Positions 1-8,435 of a stretch of 11,384 bases of DNA are shown here, one piece after another (the stretch's first letter is position 1; each line of letters begins with the position of its first letter). The notes below the pieces were generated by a model. That model was given only the letters and a program-made list of their open reading frames with translations. It did not search any database and had not been told where the DNA came from. Made by a program: the position numbers and the translations under genes. Source of the stretch: Spirochaetales bacterium. GTDB lineage: Bacteria; Spirochaetota; Spirochaetia; SZUA-6; DRHE01. Location of the stretch: assembly GCA_016930895.1 (NCBI GenBank), contig JAFGFV010000208.1, positions 1-11,384 of the forward strand, in the 5' to 3' direction.

Positions 1-395
1 AGCACGGCCTGCCGGATCACCGGGGGCAGCACCGGGCCGACAGCGAGGGAGCCGTCGAGCACGGGAGCGGGGTCAGAGGAGGCCTGCACCGGCTCAGGGT
101 AGTCCTCCGGCTTCAGGCCGGCGAAGCGCCCCCGCTCCGCCTCCAGCTCGCGGATCTTCTCCCGGAACCTGCCGATGTTCTCCTCAGGCCCCACGCCCTG
201 CTCGGCGCTCTCGAGCTTGAGCCTGGTTGCCTGGATCTCGAGCTCGATCGCCCGAACGGTGGCGGCCAGCAGGGCCTTTCGGAGCGCCGGGTCAACGGCT
301 TCGCCATCGGCCCGCAGCCGTCCTGCCGGCAGCAGGAGGGCACACACCATCAGGAAAAGGGCGGCCGCCCGAGCCCTCGCTGCTACTCGTTTCAC
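1..395 (-). CDS. Putative exported helical protein, GTG start, C-terminus beyond the window
   Basis: Seen: an open frame of 131 codons runs from a GTG at 395-393 to the left edge with no stop. The GTG overlaps the TGA of the upstream gene as GTGA, which favours translational coupling and this start. The N-terminus has basic residues (KRVAARARA) followed by a hydrophobic run (about residues 11-24) and a plausible Sec cleavage site near LRA-DG at residue 29. Residues 36-92 are rich in Ala, Leu, Glu, Arg and Lys and should form an amphipathic, possibly coiled-coil helix. A Pro-rich segment follows (about 100-125). No family is recognised. Inferred: a secreted or periplasmic protein made together with its upstream neighbour. 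A lipoprotein is unlikely, because no lipobox Cys sits at the predicted cleavage site. The frame is easily missed since it lacks ATG and is truncated. Confidence 0.7.
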   Translation of the reverse strand, partial: MKRVAARARAAALFLMVCALLLPAGRLRADGEAVDPALRKALLAATVRAIELEIQATRLKLESAEQGVGPEENIGRFREKIRELEAERGRFAGLKPEDYPEPVQASSDPAPVLDGSLAVGPVLPPVIRQAV

Positions 396-796
396 GGGCT
401 CATGCCTCCCTCCGCCAGGACGGGGTTGGTGACCGACAGAGTGTATGTGCCCGTGAGACCCAGATCCCGCTCGAGTTCCAACTCGATCACCACACCGTCC
501 CAGAGCATGGCCTTGCACTCGTCGATCCTGACCCGCTGGATCGTGAGGCGGTAGTGGGGAGCCTTGGGGGTGATTCCCTCTTCCCGGTCGACCTGGACCG
601 TGAAGCTCTGGGCATCCGTGCATCCGTTCGAGTCGACCCGGAAGCTGATCGTCCCCTCCCGGATCCCGAGGTCCCGCAGCACCGCCGTCCCGAGCTCCCT
701 CGGGCTGCCGGAGACCTCCAGAGTTTCCCCGAAGACCGGCAAACCTGCGAGGAGCAGGGCCAAGAGCCCCGCCACAAACGCCGACAGAGATCGCAT
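392..796 (-). CDS. Small secreted hypothetical protein with two cysteines (134 aa)
   Basis: Seen: the protein begins MRSLSAF, then a hydrophobic run (LLALLLAGL) and a likely signal peptidase site after VFG near residue 23. The mature part of about 110 residues alternates beta-prone segments and has only two cysteines, in NGCTD and DECKA, which could form a disulfide after export. A strong Shine-Dalgarno AGGAGGT lies 6 bases before the ATG and fixes the start. The stop TGA overlaps the GTG of the next minus-strand gene. Known: I recall short secreted bacterial proteins with a similar NGCTD...DxC pattern but no experimentally assigned role. Inferred: a periplasmic or surface beta-domain whose partner is the helical protein encoded immediately downstream. 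Function is unknown. Confidence 0.8.
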   Translation of the reverse strand: MRSLSAFVAGLLALLLAGLPVFGETLEVSGSPRELGTAVLRDLGIREGTISFRVDSNGCTDAQSFTVQVDREEGITPKAPHYRLTIQRVRIDECKAMLWDGVVIELELERDLGLTGTYTLSVTNPVLAEGGMSP

Positions 797-802
797 GCCA
801 AT

Positions 803-809
803 ACCTCCT
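803..809 (-). promoter_or_regulatory. Strong ribosome binding site of the 134-aa secreted protein
   Basis: The minus strand reads AGGAGGT followed by a 6-base spacer and ATG at 796-794. This near-perfect anti-SD match sets the start of the secreted protein gene. Confidence 0.8.
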
Positions 810-821
810 GAGCCTAAGCAG

Positions 822-850
822 AAGATATCGCACGAGTCGCGTTCTCACCA
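822..850 (-). promoter_or_regulatory. Weak sigma70-like promoter candidate for the secreted-protein pair
   Basis: On the minus strand TGGTGA (850-845) and TATCTT (827-822) are separated by exactly 17 bases and would start a transcript just upstream of the AGGAGGT ribosome binding site. Matches to consensus are 3/6 and 4/6, so the call rests mainly on spacing and position. Confidence 0.25.
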
Positions 851-855
851 GCGGG

Positions 856-895
856 GCCTCGCCCAAGGGTCCTGTTCGCGGCGCCTCGCCCAAGG
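856..895 (+). repeat. 13-base direct repeat in the divergent intergenic region
   Basis: GCCTCGCCCAAGG occurs at 856-868 and again at 883-895, a period of 27 bases. It lies between the start codons of two divergently transcribed genes, so it could be a pair of regulator sites or the remnant of a small duplication. Nothing in the window identifies a cognate regulator. Confidence 0.5.
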
Positions 896-922
896 TTGCC
901 AAATCGGTGTCAGGCGTGGCAA
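896..922. promoter_or_regulatory. Inverted repeat TTGCCA-N15-TGGCAA, possible operator
   Basis: TTGCCA at 896-901 and TGGCAA at 917-922 are perfect inverted hexamers with a 15-base spacer. They sit 26 bases before the cyclase ATG and directly after the second copy of the 13-base direct repeat. The half-site geometry would suit a dimeric regulator, but six-base arms can occur by chance. Confidence 0.25.
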
Positions 923-933
923 GCTCGGAGGGC

Positions 934-939
934 AGGAGG
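934..939 (+). promoter_or_regulatory. Ribosome binding site fixing the cyclase start
   Basis: AGGAGG is followed by an 8-base spacer and ATG at 948. The frame is open for about 128 codons upstream, so this site is what decides the start. Confidence 0.8.
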
Positions 940-947
940 AGCCCAGC

Positions 948-1595
948 ATGTCATACCTATATCGAATCGGCACCGGGGCGTCCCAGGATCGGCTGGAGAA
1001 GCTGATCGAGGAGCGCCTTCGCCCCGGCGCCGACAAGGCGGCCGTGGACAGGCGAATCTGGGATCTGTTCGGGGAGACCTGGGCGGTCATGTTCACGGAC
1101 CTGGCGGGGTTCTCCCGGAAGGTGGCGGAGTTCGGGATCATCCACTTCCTCCAGGTCATCTACGAGTCGCAGCGGATCCTGGTCCCCTGCATCGAGGCGC
1201 ACGACGGGATCCTTCTGAAGACCGAGGGGGACAGCTTCCTGGTGATCTTCCGCAGCCCTTCCAGGGCCCTGGACTGCGCCGTGGCCATGCAGCGGGCGGT
1301 CCGCGACTACAACCAGGGGCGCAGCGGGGAGGAGGAGGTCCTGCTCTGCGTGGGCCTCGGTTTCGGCCCGATGCTGCGGATCGGGGACCGCGACGTGTTC
1401 GGGGCCGAAGTCAACGCCGCGGCCAAGCTGGGCGAGGACACGGCCCAGGCGGGGGAGATCCTGGTGACGGGGGCGGTGGCCGCCGAGATCCGGGGCAAGC
1501 CCGAGCTCCGGGCCAAGCCCGAGGTCTCCCTCGAGCCTCTGAGTGTAGTGCCCCCCGGCGCCCGGGAAGCCTTCCGGGTGCGCTACAAGCTCTAG
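948..1595 (+). CDS. Single-domain class III adenylate/guanylate cyclase homologue (215 aa)
   Basis: Class III nucleotidyl cyclase catalytic domain without a membrane or receptor module. Seen: FTDLAGFS carries the first metal Asp (D51). KTEGDSF carries a substrate Lys (K91) and the second metal Asp (D95). DVFGAEVNAAAKL carries D149, N156 and K160. Family knowledge: Lys and Asp at the K91 and D149 positions read adenine and point to ATP, while the last motif is normally NxxxR with a transition-state Arg. Here that Arg is Lys, so activity may be reduced or altered. About 45 residues precede the domain, and the C-terminal 30 are Pro/Glu-rich. There is no transmembrane segment, so it should be cytoplasmic; active sites form at a homodimer interface. 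The start is set by AGGAGG 8 bases upstream. It could act as a cAMP source or as a nucleotide-sensing pseudo-cyclase. Confidence 0.85.
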   Translation: MSYLYRIGTGASQDRLEKLIEERLRPGADKAAVDRRIWDLFGETWAVMFTDLAGFSRKVAEFGIIHFLQVIYESQRILVPCIEAHDGILLKTEGDSFLVIFRSPSRALDCAVAMQRAVRDYNQGRSGEEEVLLCVGLGFGPMLRIGDRDVFGAEVNAAAKLGEDTAQAGEILVTGAVAAEIRGKPELRAKPEVSLEPLSVVPPGAREAFRVRYKL

Positions 1596-1648
1596 GGGCC
1601 CGGGCCTCGGCGGGCGCCCACCGCGCTCCCGCCGGTTGCTGCCGCTGG

Positions 1649-1677
1649 TTGCTCCCGGCCCTTTCCCCCGATACAAT
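1649..1677 (+). promoter_or_regulatory. Sigma70-like promoter abutting the kinase ATG (leaderless candidate)
   Basis: TTGCTC (1649-1654) and TACAAT (1672-1677) are separated by exactly 17 bases. Only 6 bases separate the -10 hexamer from ATG at 1684, so initiation 7 bases downstream would fall on the A of the start codon. No Shine-Dalgarno lies before this ATG, which is consistent with a leaderless transcript. Confidence 0.55.
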
Positions 1678-1683
1678 AACCCC

Positions 1684-3375
1684 ATGCTCCTGTTCCGACC
1701 CCACCGCCGCCTGCGCAAGCTGCGGCGGGTCCGCCAGATCCTAACCCGCCTGGCCTACTACGGCTTCGCCGAGCTGGCCGAGGCCGTGGGGCTGCGCCGC
1801 CGACGGCTCCTTTCCGGAGCGGTCCAGGAGCTGCGCCCGGGCCGGCGGGTGCGCCGCCTGCCCTTCGGGGCCCGCCTCCGCCTGCTCTTCGAGGAGCTGG
1901 GCCCCACCTTCATCAAGCTGGGCCAGATGCTCAGCCTGCGCTCGGACCTGCTCCCCGAGGAAATCACCGAGGAGCTGCGGACGCTGCAGTACGGGGCTGC
2001 TCCCCTGCCTTTCGAGAAGCTCGAGCCGGTCCTCGAGCAGGCCCTCGGGCGGCCGTGGCGCGAGTGCTTCACCTCGATCGACCCGCAGCCGGTGGCCTCC
2101 GCTTCGATCGCCCAGGTCCACCGCGCGACGACCCGGGAGGGCCGCGCCGTGGCCCTCAAGATCCAACGCCCGGGGATCGACCAGCTGATCCAGTCGGACC
2201 TGTCCATCCTCGCGGACCTGGCCGCCCTGATCGAGCGCTACTTGCCGCGGGCCCGGATCTACCGCCCGGTCGAGCTGGTCGACCAGTTCGCCAAGACCAT
2301 CACCCTGGAGCTGGATTTCGCCTACGAAGGGCGGACCATGGACCTGGTGCGCCGCAACTTCCAGGAGGAGCCGGCCCTCCACGTGCCCGAGGTCCTCTGG
2401 CCCTTGAGCTCCGAGTGCCTGTTGACCATGGAGTTCATCGAGGGGGTCCGCCTCTCCGACGAAGCCCTGCTCGCCGAGTCGGGCGTGGACACCCGGCACA
2501 TCGCGAAGGTGGGCGCTCGCTACGTGCTGAAACAGGTCTTCGAGCACGGGATCTACAACGCGGACCCTCACCCGGCCAACTTCATCGCTCGGAAGGATGG
2601 CGTGCTGGTTCCCCTGGACTTCGGCATGGTGGGGCTCCTGGACCAGGAGCTCAAGCAGGCCCTGGTGACCATGCTCGTGGCCTTTGTCTCCCAGGACCCG
2701 GACAAGCTCCTGCGGGTGTTCTACAACCTCGAGCTGCTGAGCGAAACCACCCAGCGCAGCCGCAGCGAGCTCAGCCAGGACCTCTCGCGCCTCATCCACT
2801 ACTATCACCACATGCCCCTCGCCCAGATGTCCATGGGCAGGATGCTCCTGGACCTGAACGCCATCATCCGGCGCTACCGTATCTCCCTGCCCGTGGATCT
2901 GGCCCTGACCCTCAAGGTGGTCGTGACGGTGGAAAGCCTGGGCAAGAGCCTGGACCCGGAGTTCGATGTGGTCACCGTGGCCAGGCCCTTCGTGGAGCGG
3001 GTGCGCCTGGGGCGCCTGCGGGAGTGGGTGGACCAGGACAAGATCTTCGAGCTGGCGGAGGATACCGGCCGCCTGGCCCGAGCCCTTCCGTACGATACCT
3101 ACGAGATCCTGAAGAAGCTGCGCTCCGGCAGGCTCAAGCTCACCTTCGACATCGAGGACTTTGATCAGCGGATCCGGGAGGTGGACCGCTCGGTCAACCG
3201 CCTGTCCTTCGCGGTGGTGATCGCCGGGCTCCTGGTCGGCTCCTCGTTCTTTCTCCGGGGCGCGGCCCAGCCGGTCCTGTTCGGCATGCCCATCCTGGGA
3301 GTGGCGGGCTTCAGCATCGCCGTGATCCTGGGCGTCTGGTTTCTGTTCGGGATCATCCGTTCGGGGCGCCTGTAG
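1684..3375 (+). CDS. UbiB/ABC1/ADCK-family atypical protein kinase-like ATPase (563 aa)
   Basis: Known: UbiB/COQ8-type proteins are membrane-associated atypical kinases/ATPases that support ubiquinone or other isoprenoid-lipid biosynthesis. Seen, in order: KLGQ (K78-Q81) of the N-terminal KxGQ extension; the Ala/Ser-rich loop ASASIAQVH (138-146) that replaces the glycine-rich P-loop; VALKIQ with K159; ELD (E209-D211) of the ExD motif; NADPHPANF with catalytic-loop D294 and N299; and LDFG with D312. Two hydrophobic segments at about 507-526 and 531-557 form the C-terminal membrane anchor. Length is normal for bacterial members. ATG 1684 is preferred because the 16 residues added by the upstream ATG at 1636 are not family-like. 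It lies 88 bases after the cyclase gene and has its own promoter candidate. No other quinone gene is present, so the substrate is open and the symbol is left blank. Confidence 0.93.
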   Translation: MLLFRPHRRLRKLRRVRQILTRLAYYGFAELAEAVGLRRRRLLSGAVQELRPGRRVRRLPFGARLRLLFEELGPTFIKLGQMLSLRSDLLPEEITEELRTLQYGAAPLPFEKLEPVLEQALGRPWRECFTSIDPQPVASASIAQVHRATTREGRAVALKIQRPGIDQLIQSDLSILADLAALIERYLPRARIYRPVELVDQFAKTITLELDFAYEGRTMDLVRRNFQEEPALHVPEVLWPLSSECLLTMEFIEGVRLSDEALLAESGVDTRHIAKVGARYVLKQVFEHGIYNADPHPANFIARKDGVLVPLDFGMVGLLDQELKQALVTMLVAFVSQDPDKLLRVFYNLELLSETTQRSRSELSQDLSRLIHYYHHMPLAQMSMGRMLLDLNAIIRRYRISLPVDLALTLKVVVTVESLGKSLDPEFDVVTVARPFVERVRLGRLREWVDQDKIFELAEDTGRLARALPYDTYEILKKLRSGRLKLTFDIEDFDQRIREVDRSVNRLSFAVVIAGLLVGSSFFLRGAAQPVLFGMPILGVAGFSIAVILGVWFLFGIIRSGRL

Positions 3376-3414
3376 AGAGCTGCCGCGGTCGCTTGCTCGC
3401 CCACGGAAGCCGGC

Positions 3415-3432
3415 TCCCCGCATCGGCGGGGA
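3415..3432. terminator. GC hairpin between convergent genes, possible bidirectional terminator
   Basis: TCCCCGC, loop ATCG, GCGGGGA form a perfect 7-bp stem. It lies 39 bases after the kinase stop and 6 bases after the stop of the converging DUF4954 gene. No T tract follows on either strand, so it is not a canonical intrinsic terminator. Position is the main support. Confidence 0.35.
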
Positions 3433-3438
3433 CCCGTC

Positions 3439-5457
3439 TCAGCGGCCCTCCAGCCCTGCCAGCCAGCCGACCAGGCGATCCCTGCGCTCCTCGATCCGCT
3501 GCGATTCCTCCAGGATCTCCTGGACGAAAGCGCTGTCCTCCGGCCGGCCGCGCACGGCGTCGAAGTCCAGGTCCCGCTCCTCCGCTGATCCATCGATCCC
3601 GTAGCCGATCCGAGAGTGCTCATCGAATTCCTTGCCGGCATCGCCGGCGAGCATGCTGTTCAGTTTGAGGGCCGCGGCGCTGCCGTCCTGGATCACCCGA
3701 GCCAGCTCCTGCGCTCCGGCTGTCTGCAGACGGATTCCCCACCGCTCCTCCACACGGGGCCCACACCATGCCCATTCCGCGACGGGGTACCTTTCGTGCA
3801 GCTCCTGAAAGCGGCGATGGAGCCCCTCGAGGTTTCGGATATCCCCGCCTGACACCGCCGCCGCCAGCTCCTCGACTTCCCGGTCCGGAGCCAGCAGGCC
3901 GGCCAGGTCCCGCCACGGCCCATCCCCGGCGCGCTGGTCCGCGGGCCCCGCCGAACCCTCTGCAGGCGGTGCCAGGGCCCGGTGGACCCCCGGCATGTCC
4001 CCCCGCCCGCACAGCGGCTCCAGGCGCGCCGCCAGCCGGTCGCTCAGGTACGCGTCGACGGCCATGTCGTAGTAGCGCACGGTGGTCCTGAGCATCAGGC
4101 GGCGAATCTGGACCCCTTTGTACAGAACCGTGCCCTGGTCCTTCGAGCTCTTCTCGGCAAGACCCTGCAGCACCGCTCGGCCGCGCATCATCCGGCCCAC
4201 AATGTAGGGATTGAAGAGCTCGAAGTGAACGCGATCCAGCTTGTCCGGCCCCTTGCGCCGGTCACGGGCGCGCCACTTGTCCGCGTCGCGACGGGTTCCC
4301 ATGTTCAGCAGATTCACCGCGGGAGTGAGCACGCTGGCTTCCTGCTTGTCCGCGAGATTGGAGAACGGGAACTCGCTGGTGTCGAGGCTGCCGCCGTGCT
4401 TGCCCGTTACCGTGGTAAACGGGCCCACCCGTGCCGGCCAGGCCAGGTAGGCGAATGATCCCGTCTTGACGCCGCGCTCGAGAATGCCCTGGTGGACCGG
4501 GCCGAGCTTGTACATGTGATTGCTCTGGTTGGTCCCGCTCCCGGCATTGAAAAAGGAGATGCAGGCGGCGATCAGCAGGGTGGAGCGGTGATGGGTCACC
4601 GTGTAGGGACCGGCGAACAGCGAGACGGCTTCGCTGTGGAAGCCTTCGCAGTTGGCGAAGAAGGCGCAATTCTCGGCGGAGAACTGCCTGCCCAGCCGTA
4701 CGCCCTGCCCCACGAAGCAGCGCTCCAGGATGGTTCCGCTGTCCACGGAGGATCCCGAAAGCAGGATGAACCCCCGGGCGATGACTCCGGGGCCGACCCG
4801 AGTCGGGGCCTCGGGGTGGCTGGCGATGGTGCCCTCCTCGAGCTCCAGGGCACCTTGGACGGTTGCAGCCGGACCGACAGCCAGATTGAGCAGGCGTCCG
4901 CTCTCCAATATGCGGCTACCCCGCTGGATCCGCCCTCGAGCCGATCGCTTGCTCCCGGCGTACTCCTCAATCAGCGCTTCCAGGGCCCGAACGAGCTTCG
5001 GGTCGTGACGGTACATCACCAGCAGATAGGCGACCTGCGCGGAGAGCCGGTCACAGATCGGCAGCTCCCGGCCTCCGGACTCGTTCAGGATGGCGAGCCG
5101 CGTGCCATTGCCAAAACAACTCTCGCCCTCGACGGCCAGGGTCCTCACGTTCCGGACCGCCACCCCCTCCTCGAGGTCGTAGTTGGCCAGAGTGCCGACG
5201 TCATCGATCAGGACATCGTCGCCGAAGCTGCAGTTGTGAATCCTGCTGCGGTGCAACCCGCAGGGCTCCTCCACCCCTCCGGGCAGGACGCTGCGGCCGC
5301 TCTGGCGGCCGATGGAGACGCTGCCGCTGAACGCCACCTCCCGAATCCGCTCCGGCTCGAAGGGGTCGCTCACCCTGACGGTCCGCCAGTCCGCGGCCCG
5401 ACAGCCCTGCCGCTCGAGGGCGGCGATTTCGCCCTGCGTGAGGGGGCGGGCGCTCAT
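3439..5457 (-). CDS. DUF4954 family protein, left-handed beta-helix (672 aa)
   Basis: Seen: the N-terminus resembles other DUF4954 proteins ([14 protein letters not shown]...DW). Hexapeptide-like turns of a left-handed beta-helix fill about residues 67-126 (e.g. [16 protein letters not shown]) and 195-315. Conserved family blocks are [10 protein letters not shown] (125-134), [20 protein letters not shown] (302-321) and the GTRRDADKW region (387-395). The last 190 residues are mostly helical. Known: this large family, which I recall from Bacteroidetes, spirochaetes and Planctomycetes, has no established function; its fold is that of sugar-nucleotide acyltransferases and nucleotidyltransferase C-domains such as GlmU and LpxA. 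The ATG overlaps the nagB stop as ATGA, implying coupled translation. Inferred: a role in amino-sugar or sugar-nucleotide metabolism. No signal peptide, so probably cytoplasmic. It is the last gene of the operon. Confidence 0.88.
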   Translation of the reverse strand: MSARPLTQGEIAALERQGCRAADWRTVRVSDPFEPERIREVAFSGSVSIGRQSGRSVLPGGVEEPCGLHRSRIHNCSFGDDVLIDDVGTLANYDLEEGVAVRNVRTLAVEGESCFGNGTRLAILNESGGRELPICDRLSAQVAYLLVMYRHDPKLVRALEALIEEYAGSKRSARGRIQRGSRILESGRLLNLAVGPAATVQGALELEEGTIASHPEAPTRVGPGVIARGFILLSGSSVDSGTILERCFVGQGVRLGRQFSAENCAFFANCEGFHSEAVSLFAGPYTVTHHRSTLLIAACISFFNAGSGTNQSNHMYKLGPVHQGILERGVKTGSFAYLAWPARVGPFTTVTGKHGGSLDTSEFPFSNLADKQEASVLTPAVNLLNMGTRRDADKWRARDRRKGPDKLDRVHFELFNPYIVGRMMRGRAVLQGLAEKSSKDQGTVLYKGVQIRRLMLRTTVRYYDMAVDAYLSDRLAARLEPLCGRGDMPGVHRALAPPAEGSAGPADQRAGDGPWRDLAGLLAPDREVEELAAAVSGGDIRNLEGLHRRFQELHERYPVAEWAWCGPRVEERWGIRLQTAGAQELARVIQDGSAAALKLNSMLAGDAGKEFDEHSRIGYGIDGSAEERDLDFDAVRGRPEDSAFVQEILEESQRIEERRDRLVGWLAGLEGR

Positions 5458-6275
5458 GGGTCCAGGTGCAGCTCGGGGAGGGTCCTGATGCTTTCCTGCT
5501 CGATGTCCTTGAAGTAGCGGACCGTCCCGACCTTCAGCTCCTCGGTCGCCTCTTCGTCACAACAGATCATGGCTTTCCTGTGGAGCTGCAGCATCGATAC
5601 GGTCCAGGCGTGGTTGACCCCTTCCTCGACCACCTTCTGGAGCGCGCGGGCCTTGCCGTGGCCGCTCACGAGAACCAGGATCTCCCGGGCATCCATCACG
5701 GTCCCGACTCCGACGGTCAGGGCGGTCTTGGGCACCCTGGAGACGTCGCCGTCGAAGAAGCGGGAGTTGGCAAGGCGGGTGTCGTAGGTCAGGGTCTTGA
5801 TCCGGGTGCGGGAGGAAAGCGACGAGTAGGGCTCGTTGAAGGCGACGTGTCCGTCCGGACCGATCCCGCCGACGAACAGCTCGATACCTCCAAGCTCCTC
5901 GATCCTGCGTTCGTAGGCCTCGCACTCCTTCTCGAGATCCGCCGCGTTGCCGTCGAGGATGTTGATGTTCCCGGCGGAGATATCGACGTGGCTGAACAGG
6001 TGGTGATGCATAAAGTAGTGGTAGCTCTGGGGATGGTCCTCCGGCAGGCCGACGTACTCGTCCATGTTGAAGCTCACCACGTTGGCGAAGGAGACTTTGC
6101 CGTGGCGGTTCAGATCCGCAAGGTGCTCGTACATCCCGATCGGCGAGGATCCGGTTGGAAGGCCCAGCACGAAAGGCCTTTCCTTGGTTGGTTTGAAGCG
6201 GTTGATCCTGCCGGCGACGTAGTGCGCCGCCCACTTGCTCAGGGCCGCGTAACTGTCCAGGATGATGACGCGCAT
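5454..6275 (-). CDS. nagB: Glucosamine-6-phosphate deaminase (273 aa)
   Basis: Converts glucosamine-6-phosphate to fructose-6-phosphate and ammonia in the cytoplasm. Seen: [13 protein letters not shown] phosphate-binding loop (38-49); MDEYVGL with base D72; [13 protein letters not shown] with D141, H143 and E148; NSRFF with R172; and GKARA with K208. By alignment to E. coli NagB these fall at identical residue numbers. The allosteric N-acetylglucosamine-6-phosphate residues known there (S151, R158, K160, Y254) also appear, so activation by GlcNAc6P is plausible. Length is slightly above the usual 262-266 because of the C-terminal tail. The open frame extends 39 codons further upstream, but GAGGAGG 8 bases before ATG 6275 and the family N-terminus MRVIILDS settle the start. 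It is 17 bases after the acyl-CoA synthetase gene and overlaps the DUF4954 gene. No nagA or sugar transporter is in view. Confidence 0.96.
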   Translation of the reverse strand: MRVIILDSYAALSKWAAHYVAGRINRFKPTKERPFVLGLPTGSSPIGMYEHLADLNRHGKVSFANVVSFNMDEYVGLPEDHPQSYHYFMHHHLFSHVDISAGNINILDGNAADLEKECEAYERRIEELGGIELFVGGIGPDGHVAFNEPYSSLSSRTRIKTLTYDTRLANSRFFDGDVSRVPKTALTVGVGTVMDAREILVLVSGHGKARALQKVVEEGVNHAWTVSMLQLHRKAMICCDEEATEELKVGTVRYFKDIEQESIRTLPELHLDP

Positions 6276-6283
6276 GGGTTTTT

Positions 6284-6290
6284 CCTCCTC
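6284..6290 (-). promoter_or_regulatory. Ribosome binding site fixing the nagB start
   Basis: Minus strand GAGGAGG, 8 bases before ATG 6275-6273, inside the 17-base gap after the upstream gene. It rejects the longer frame that would begin at 6392 inside the synthetase gene. Confidence 0.8.
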
Positions 6291-6292
6291 TT

Positions 6293-8428
6293 TCAGATTC
6301 CGAGCACGACCCGGGCGTCCGCTACCGCGCAGCCTTGTCCCTGATCCCGCACGATCAGAGGATTGATGTCCAGCTCGGCGATTTCTTCGCACTCCTGCGC
6401 GAGCTGACAGAGCCGCCGGATGCAGATCAAGACGCTTTCCACATCCCGCTCCTGCCGGCCCCGCGCGCCGGCGAGAAGCGGGTACAGCCGCAGCTCCTCC
6501 AGCATGGAACGGGCCTCGGCCGCGTCAAAGGGAACCATCCGCATGGCGATGTCCCTCAAGAGCTCGACGAACAGGCCTCCGAACCCGCACAGGATCGCGG
6601 GCCCGAAGGAGGGGTCTTTCCGGACGCCCAGGATGAGCTCCTCGCCGCCGCCACCCATGTGCTGCACCAGCACGCCCTCCGGCTCTGCGCCGGGAACCGA
6701 ACGGGCGACGTTGGCGAGAATCGAGCGGTAGCCGCGCTGCACCTCCTCCGGCGTGCCCACCCCGAGGATCACGCCACCGGCATCACTCTTATGGACCACC
6801 GCTTCCGAGGCGACCTTGAGCGCCACAGGGAAACCGATCTTCCCCGCCAGCTCCGCGGCGTCTTCCGCCGAGGTGGCGAGCCCGTAGTCGAGCACGGGGA
6901 GCCCGCAGGCCTCCACAAGCCGCAGGGCAACGTCGACCCCGAGCTGGCGCCTGCCCTGCTCCGACGCCTGGCGGACGAGGCCTCGCACCTCCTCGATTCG
7001 CAAATCGTCGAAGCGTTCGATCTTCCCCATTCTGCGCGACCGCAGCCGACCGAAGAGGCAGGCCCTGGAGAACGCCTCACACATCTCCTCCGGCAGGCTG
7101 TAGTGGGGGATATGCATGCGCTGAAGGACCTCGACCCCCTCGGCCACGTCCGCCTCGCCCATGAACGACGCATACAGCGGCTTGGCGTGGCGGCGGGAGA
7201 TCGTGCAGATCTCTTCGGCGATGGAACGGATGTCGGTCATGGATTGCGGGGTGAGAATCACCAGCGCCCCGTCCACCCCTGGGTCTCCCAGCACCGAGGA
7301 AAGGGCCACGCTGTAGCGGTCCTTCTTGGCGTCTCCGATGATATCCACCGGGTTCTTCAAATTGGCCGTATGCGGAAGGCTCTTGCGGAGGGTCTCCGTG
7401 GTCGCCTCTGACAGGGCGGCCAGGGCCAATCCTTCCTGCACCGCCCGGTCGGTGGCCAGAACCCCCGGGCCGCCGGCGTTGGTGACGATGGCCACCCGAT
7501 TGCCGGCGGGCAGTGGTTGGTAGGTCATGGCGATGGCGTAGTTGAACATGTCCTCGATCGTGTCGCAGCGGATGATCCCCGCCTGGCGGAAGGCAGCGTC
7601 GCACACCTCGTCACTCCCGGCCAGGGAGCCGGTGTGGGAAGCAGCCGCCGAGGCCCCCGGCCGGGTCCGTCCGGACTTGAGGATCAGCACCGGCTTGCCT
7701 GCGTCCGTTATCACGGATCGGGCGGTCTCCATGAGAGCGGCTCCCTCGGCGATCTCCTCCAGGTACAGCAGGATCACACGGGTCTTGGGGTCGTCCTTCA
7801 GGTAGCGCAGGAGGTCGATCTCGGTCACGTCGGCCTTGTTTCCGAGGCTGACGAACTTGGAGAAGCCGATGTTCCTGGCCTGGGCATAGTCGAGCACGGC
7901 CGTGCACAAGGCCCCGCTTTGGGAAAGGAACGCGATATCCCCTTCGGCAGGCATCTGCCGAGCAAAGGACGCATTGAAGCTGCACTCCGGGTCGGTGTTG
8001 ATCACGCCGAGGCAGTTCGGGCCGATGAAGGAGACCCCATACCTCTCGGCGATTCTCCTGACCTCCTCTTCCCGCTCCAGCCCGGCTTTTCCGATCTCCC
8101 GGAATCCGGCGGAGATGATGATCGCCGACTGGATCCCCTTCTGACCGATCTGTTCCATGGCCAGGTGGGCGACCGTGCTGGGAAAGACCACCACCGCCAT
8201 GTCGATCTCATCCGGGATGTCGATCACGTACTTGTAGGCCTTGACGGCGGCGATGGACTTGTCGCGCGGGCTGACGGGGAACACCGTACCCTGAAACCCG
8301 TCTCTCAGAATGCTGTAGAAGATGTCGAAGGGGACCGTGCCTCTCCCCCGATTGGCCCCGACCACGGCCACAGACCTGGGATACAGGATTCCGTGAATCT
8401 GTTCCCGGCTCTTCCGTCTGGCGTGCAT
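6293..8428 (-). CDS. ADP-forming (NDP-forming) acyl-CoA synthetase, fused alpha/beta (711 aa)
   Basis: Known: this family interconverts acyl-CoA + ADP + Pi with free acid + CoA + ATP through a phosphohistidine. Seen: an N-terminal Rossmann CoA-binding domain (about 12-140; [17 protein letters not shown] 136-141); a succinyl-CoA-ligase-like domain with SQSGAL (169-174) and SHTGSLAG, whose H265 is the predicted phosphorylated His; a second ligase domain to about 460; and a C-terminal ATP-grasp domain (about 475-711; [24 protein letters not shown]). The length matches one-chain fusions. No GNAT domain is attached, so it is not a Pat/AcuA-type protein acetyltransferase fusion. The ATG is 7 bases after the ACP stop; the SD (GGAG, 12 bases away) lies inside the ACP gene. 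The acyl substrate (acetyl, aryl or other) cannot be read from sequence, and ACP as an alternative acyl acceptor is speculative. Confidence 0.92.
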   Translation of the reverse strand: MHARRKSREQIHGILYPRSVAVVGANRGRGTVPFDIFYSILRDGFQGTVFPVSPRDKSIAAVKAYKYVIDIPDEIDMAVVVFPSTVAHLAMEQIGQKGIQSAIIISAGFREIGKAGLEREEEVRRIAERYGVSFIGPNCLGVINTDPECSFNASFARQMPAEGDIAFLSQSGALCTAVLDYAQARNIGFSKFVSLGNKADVTEIDLLRYLKDDPKTRVILLYLEEIAEGAALMETARSVITDAGKPVLILKSGRTRPGASAAASHTGSLAGSDEVCDAAFRQAGIIRCDTIEDMFNYAIAMTYQPLPAGNRVAIVTNAGGPGVLATDRAVQEGLALAALSEATTETLRKSLPHTANLKNPVDIIGDAKKDRYSVALSSVLGDPGVDGALVILTPQSMTDIRSIAEEICTISRRHAKPLYASFMGEADVAEGVEVLQRMHIPHYSLPEEMCEAFSRACLFGRLRSRRMGKIERFDDLRIEEVRGLVRQASEQGRRQLGVDVALRLVEACGLPVLDYGLATSAEDAAELAGKIGFPVALKVASEAVVHKSDAGGVILGVGTPEEVQRGYRSILANVARSVPGAEPEGVLVQHMGGGGEELILGVRKDPSFGPAILCGFGGLFVELLRDIAMRMVPFDAAEARSMLEELRLYPLLAGARGRQERDVESVLICIRRLCQLAQECEEIAELDINPLIVRDQGQGCAVADARVVLGI

Positions 8429-8435
8429 GCAGGAG

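Noticed and set aside
564..947. Upstream extension of the cyclase frame
   Set aside because: The added residues run antisense through the secreted-protein gene and through non-coding sequence, and AGGAGG marks ATG 948.
1596..1683. Possible terminator after the cyclase gene in the GGGCCCGGGCC...GGGCGCCC segment
   Set aside because: GC-rich self-complementary words are present, but no uninterrupted stem of useful length and no T tract could be drawn.
1741..3423. 560-codon minus-strand open frame opposite the UbiB-family gene
   Set aside because: It is the antisense of a motif-complete kinase gene, has low-complexity composition rich in His, Gln, Gly and Asp, and no family resemblance. Long antisense frames are expected when third positions are nearly all G or C.
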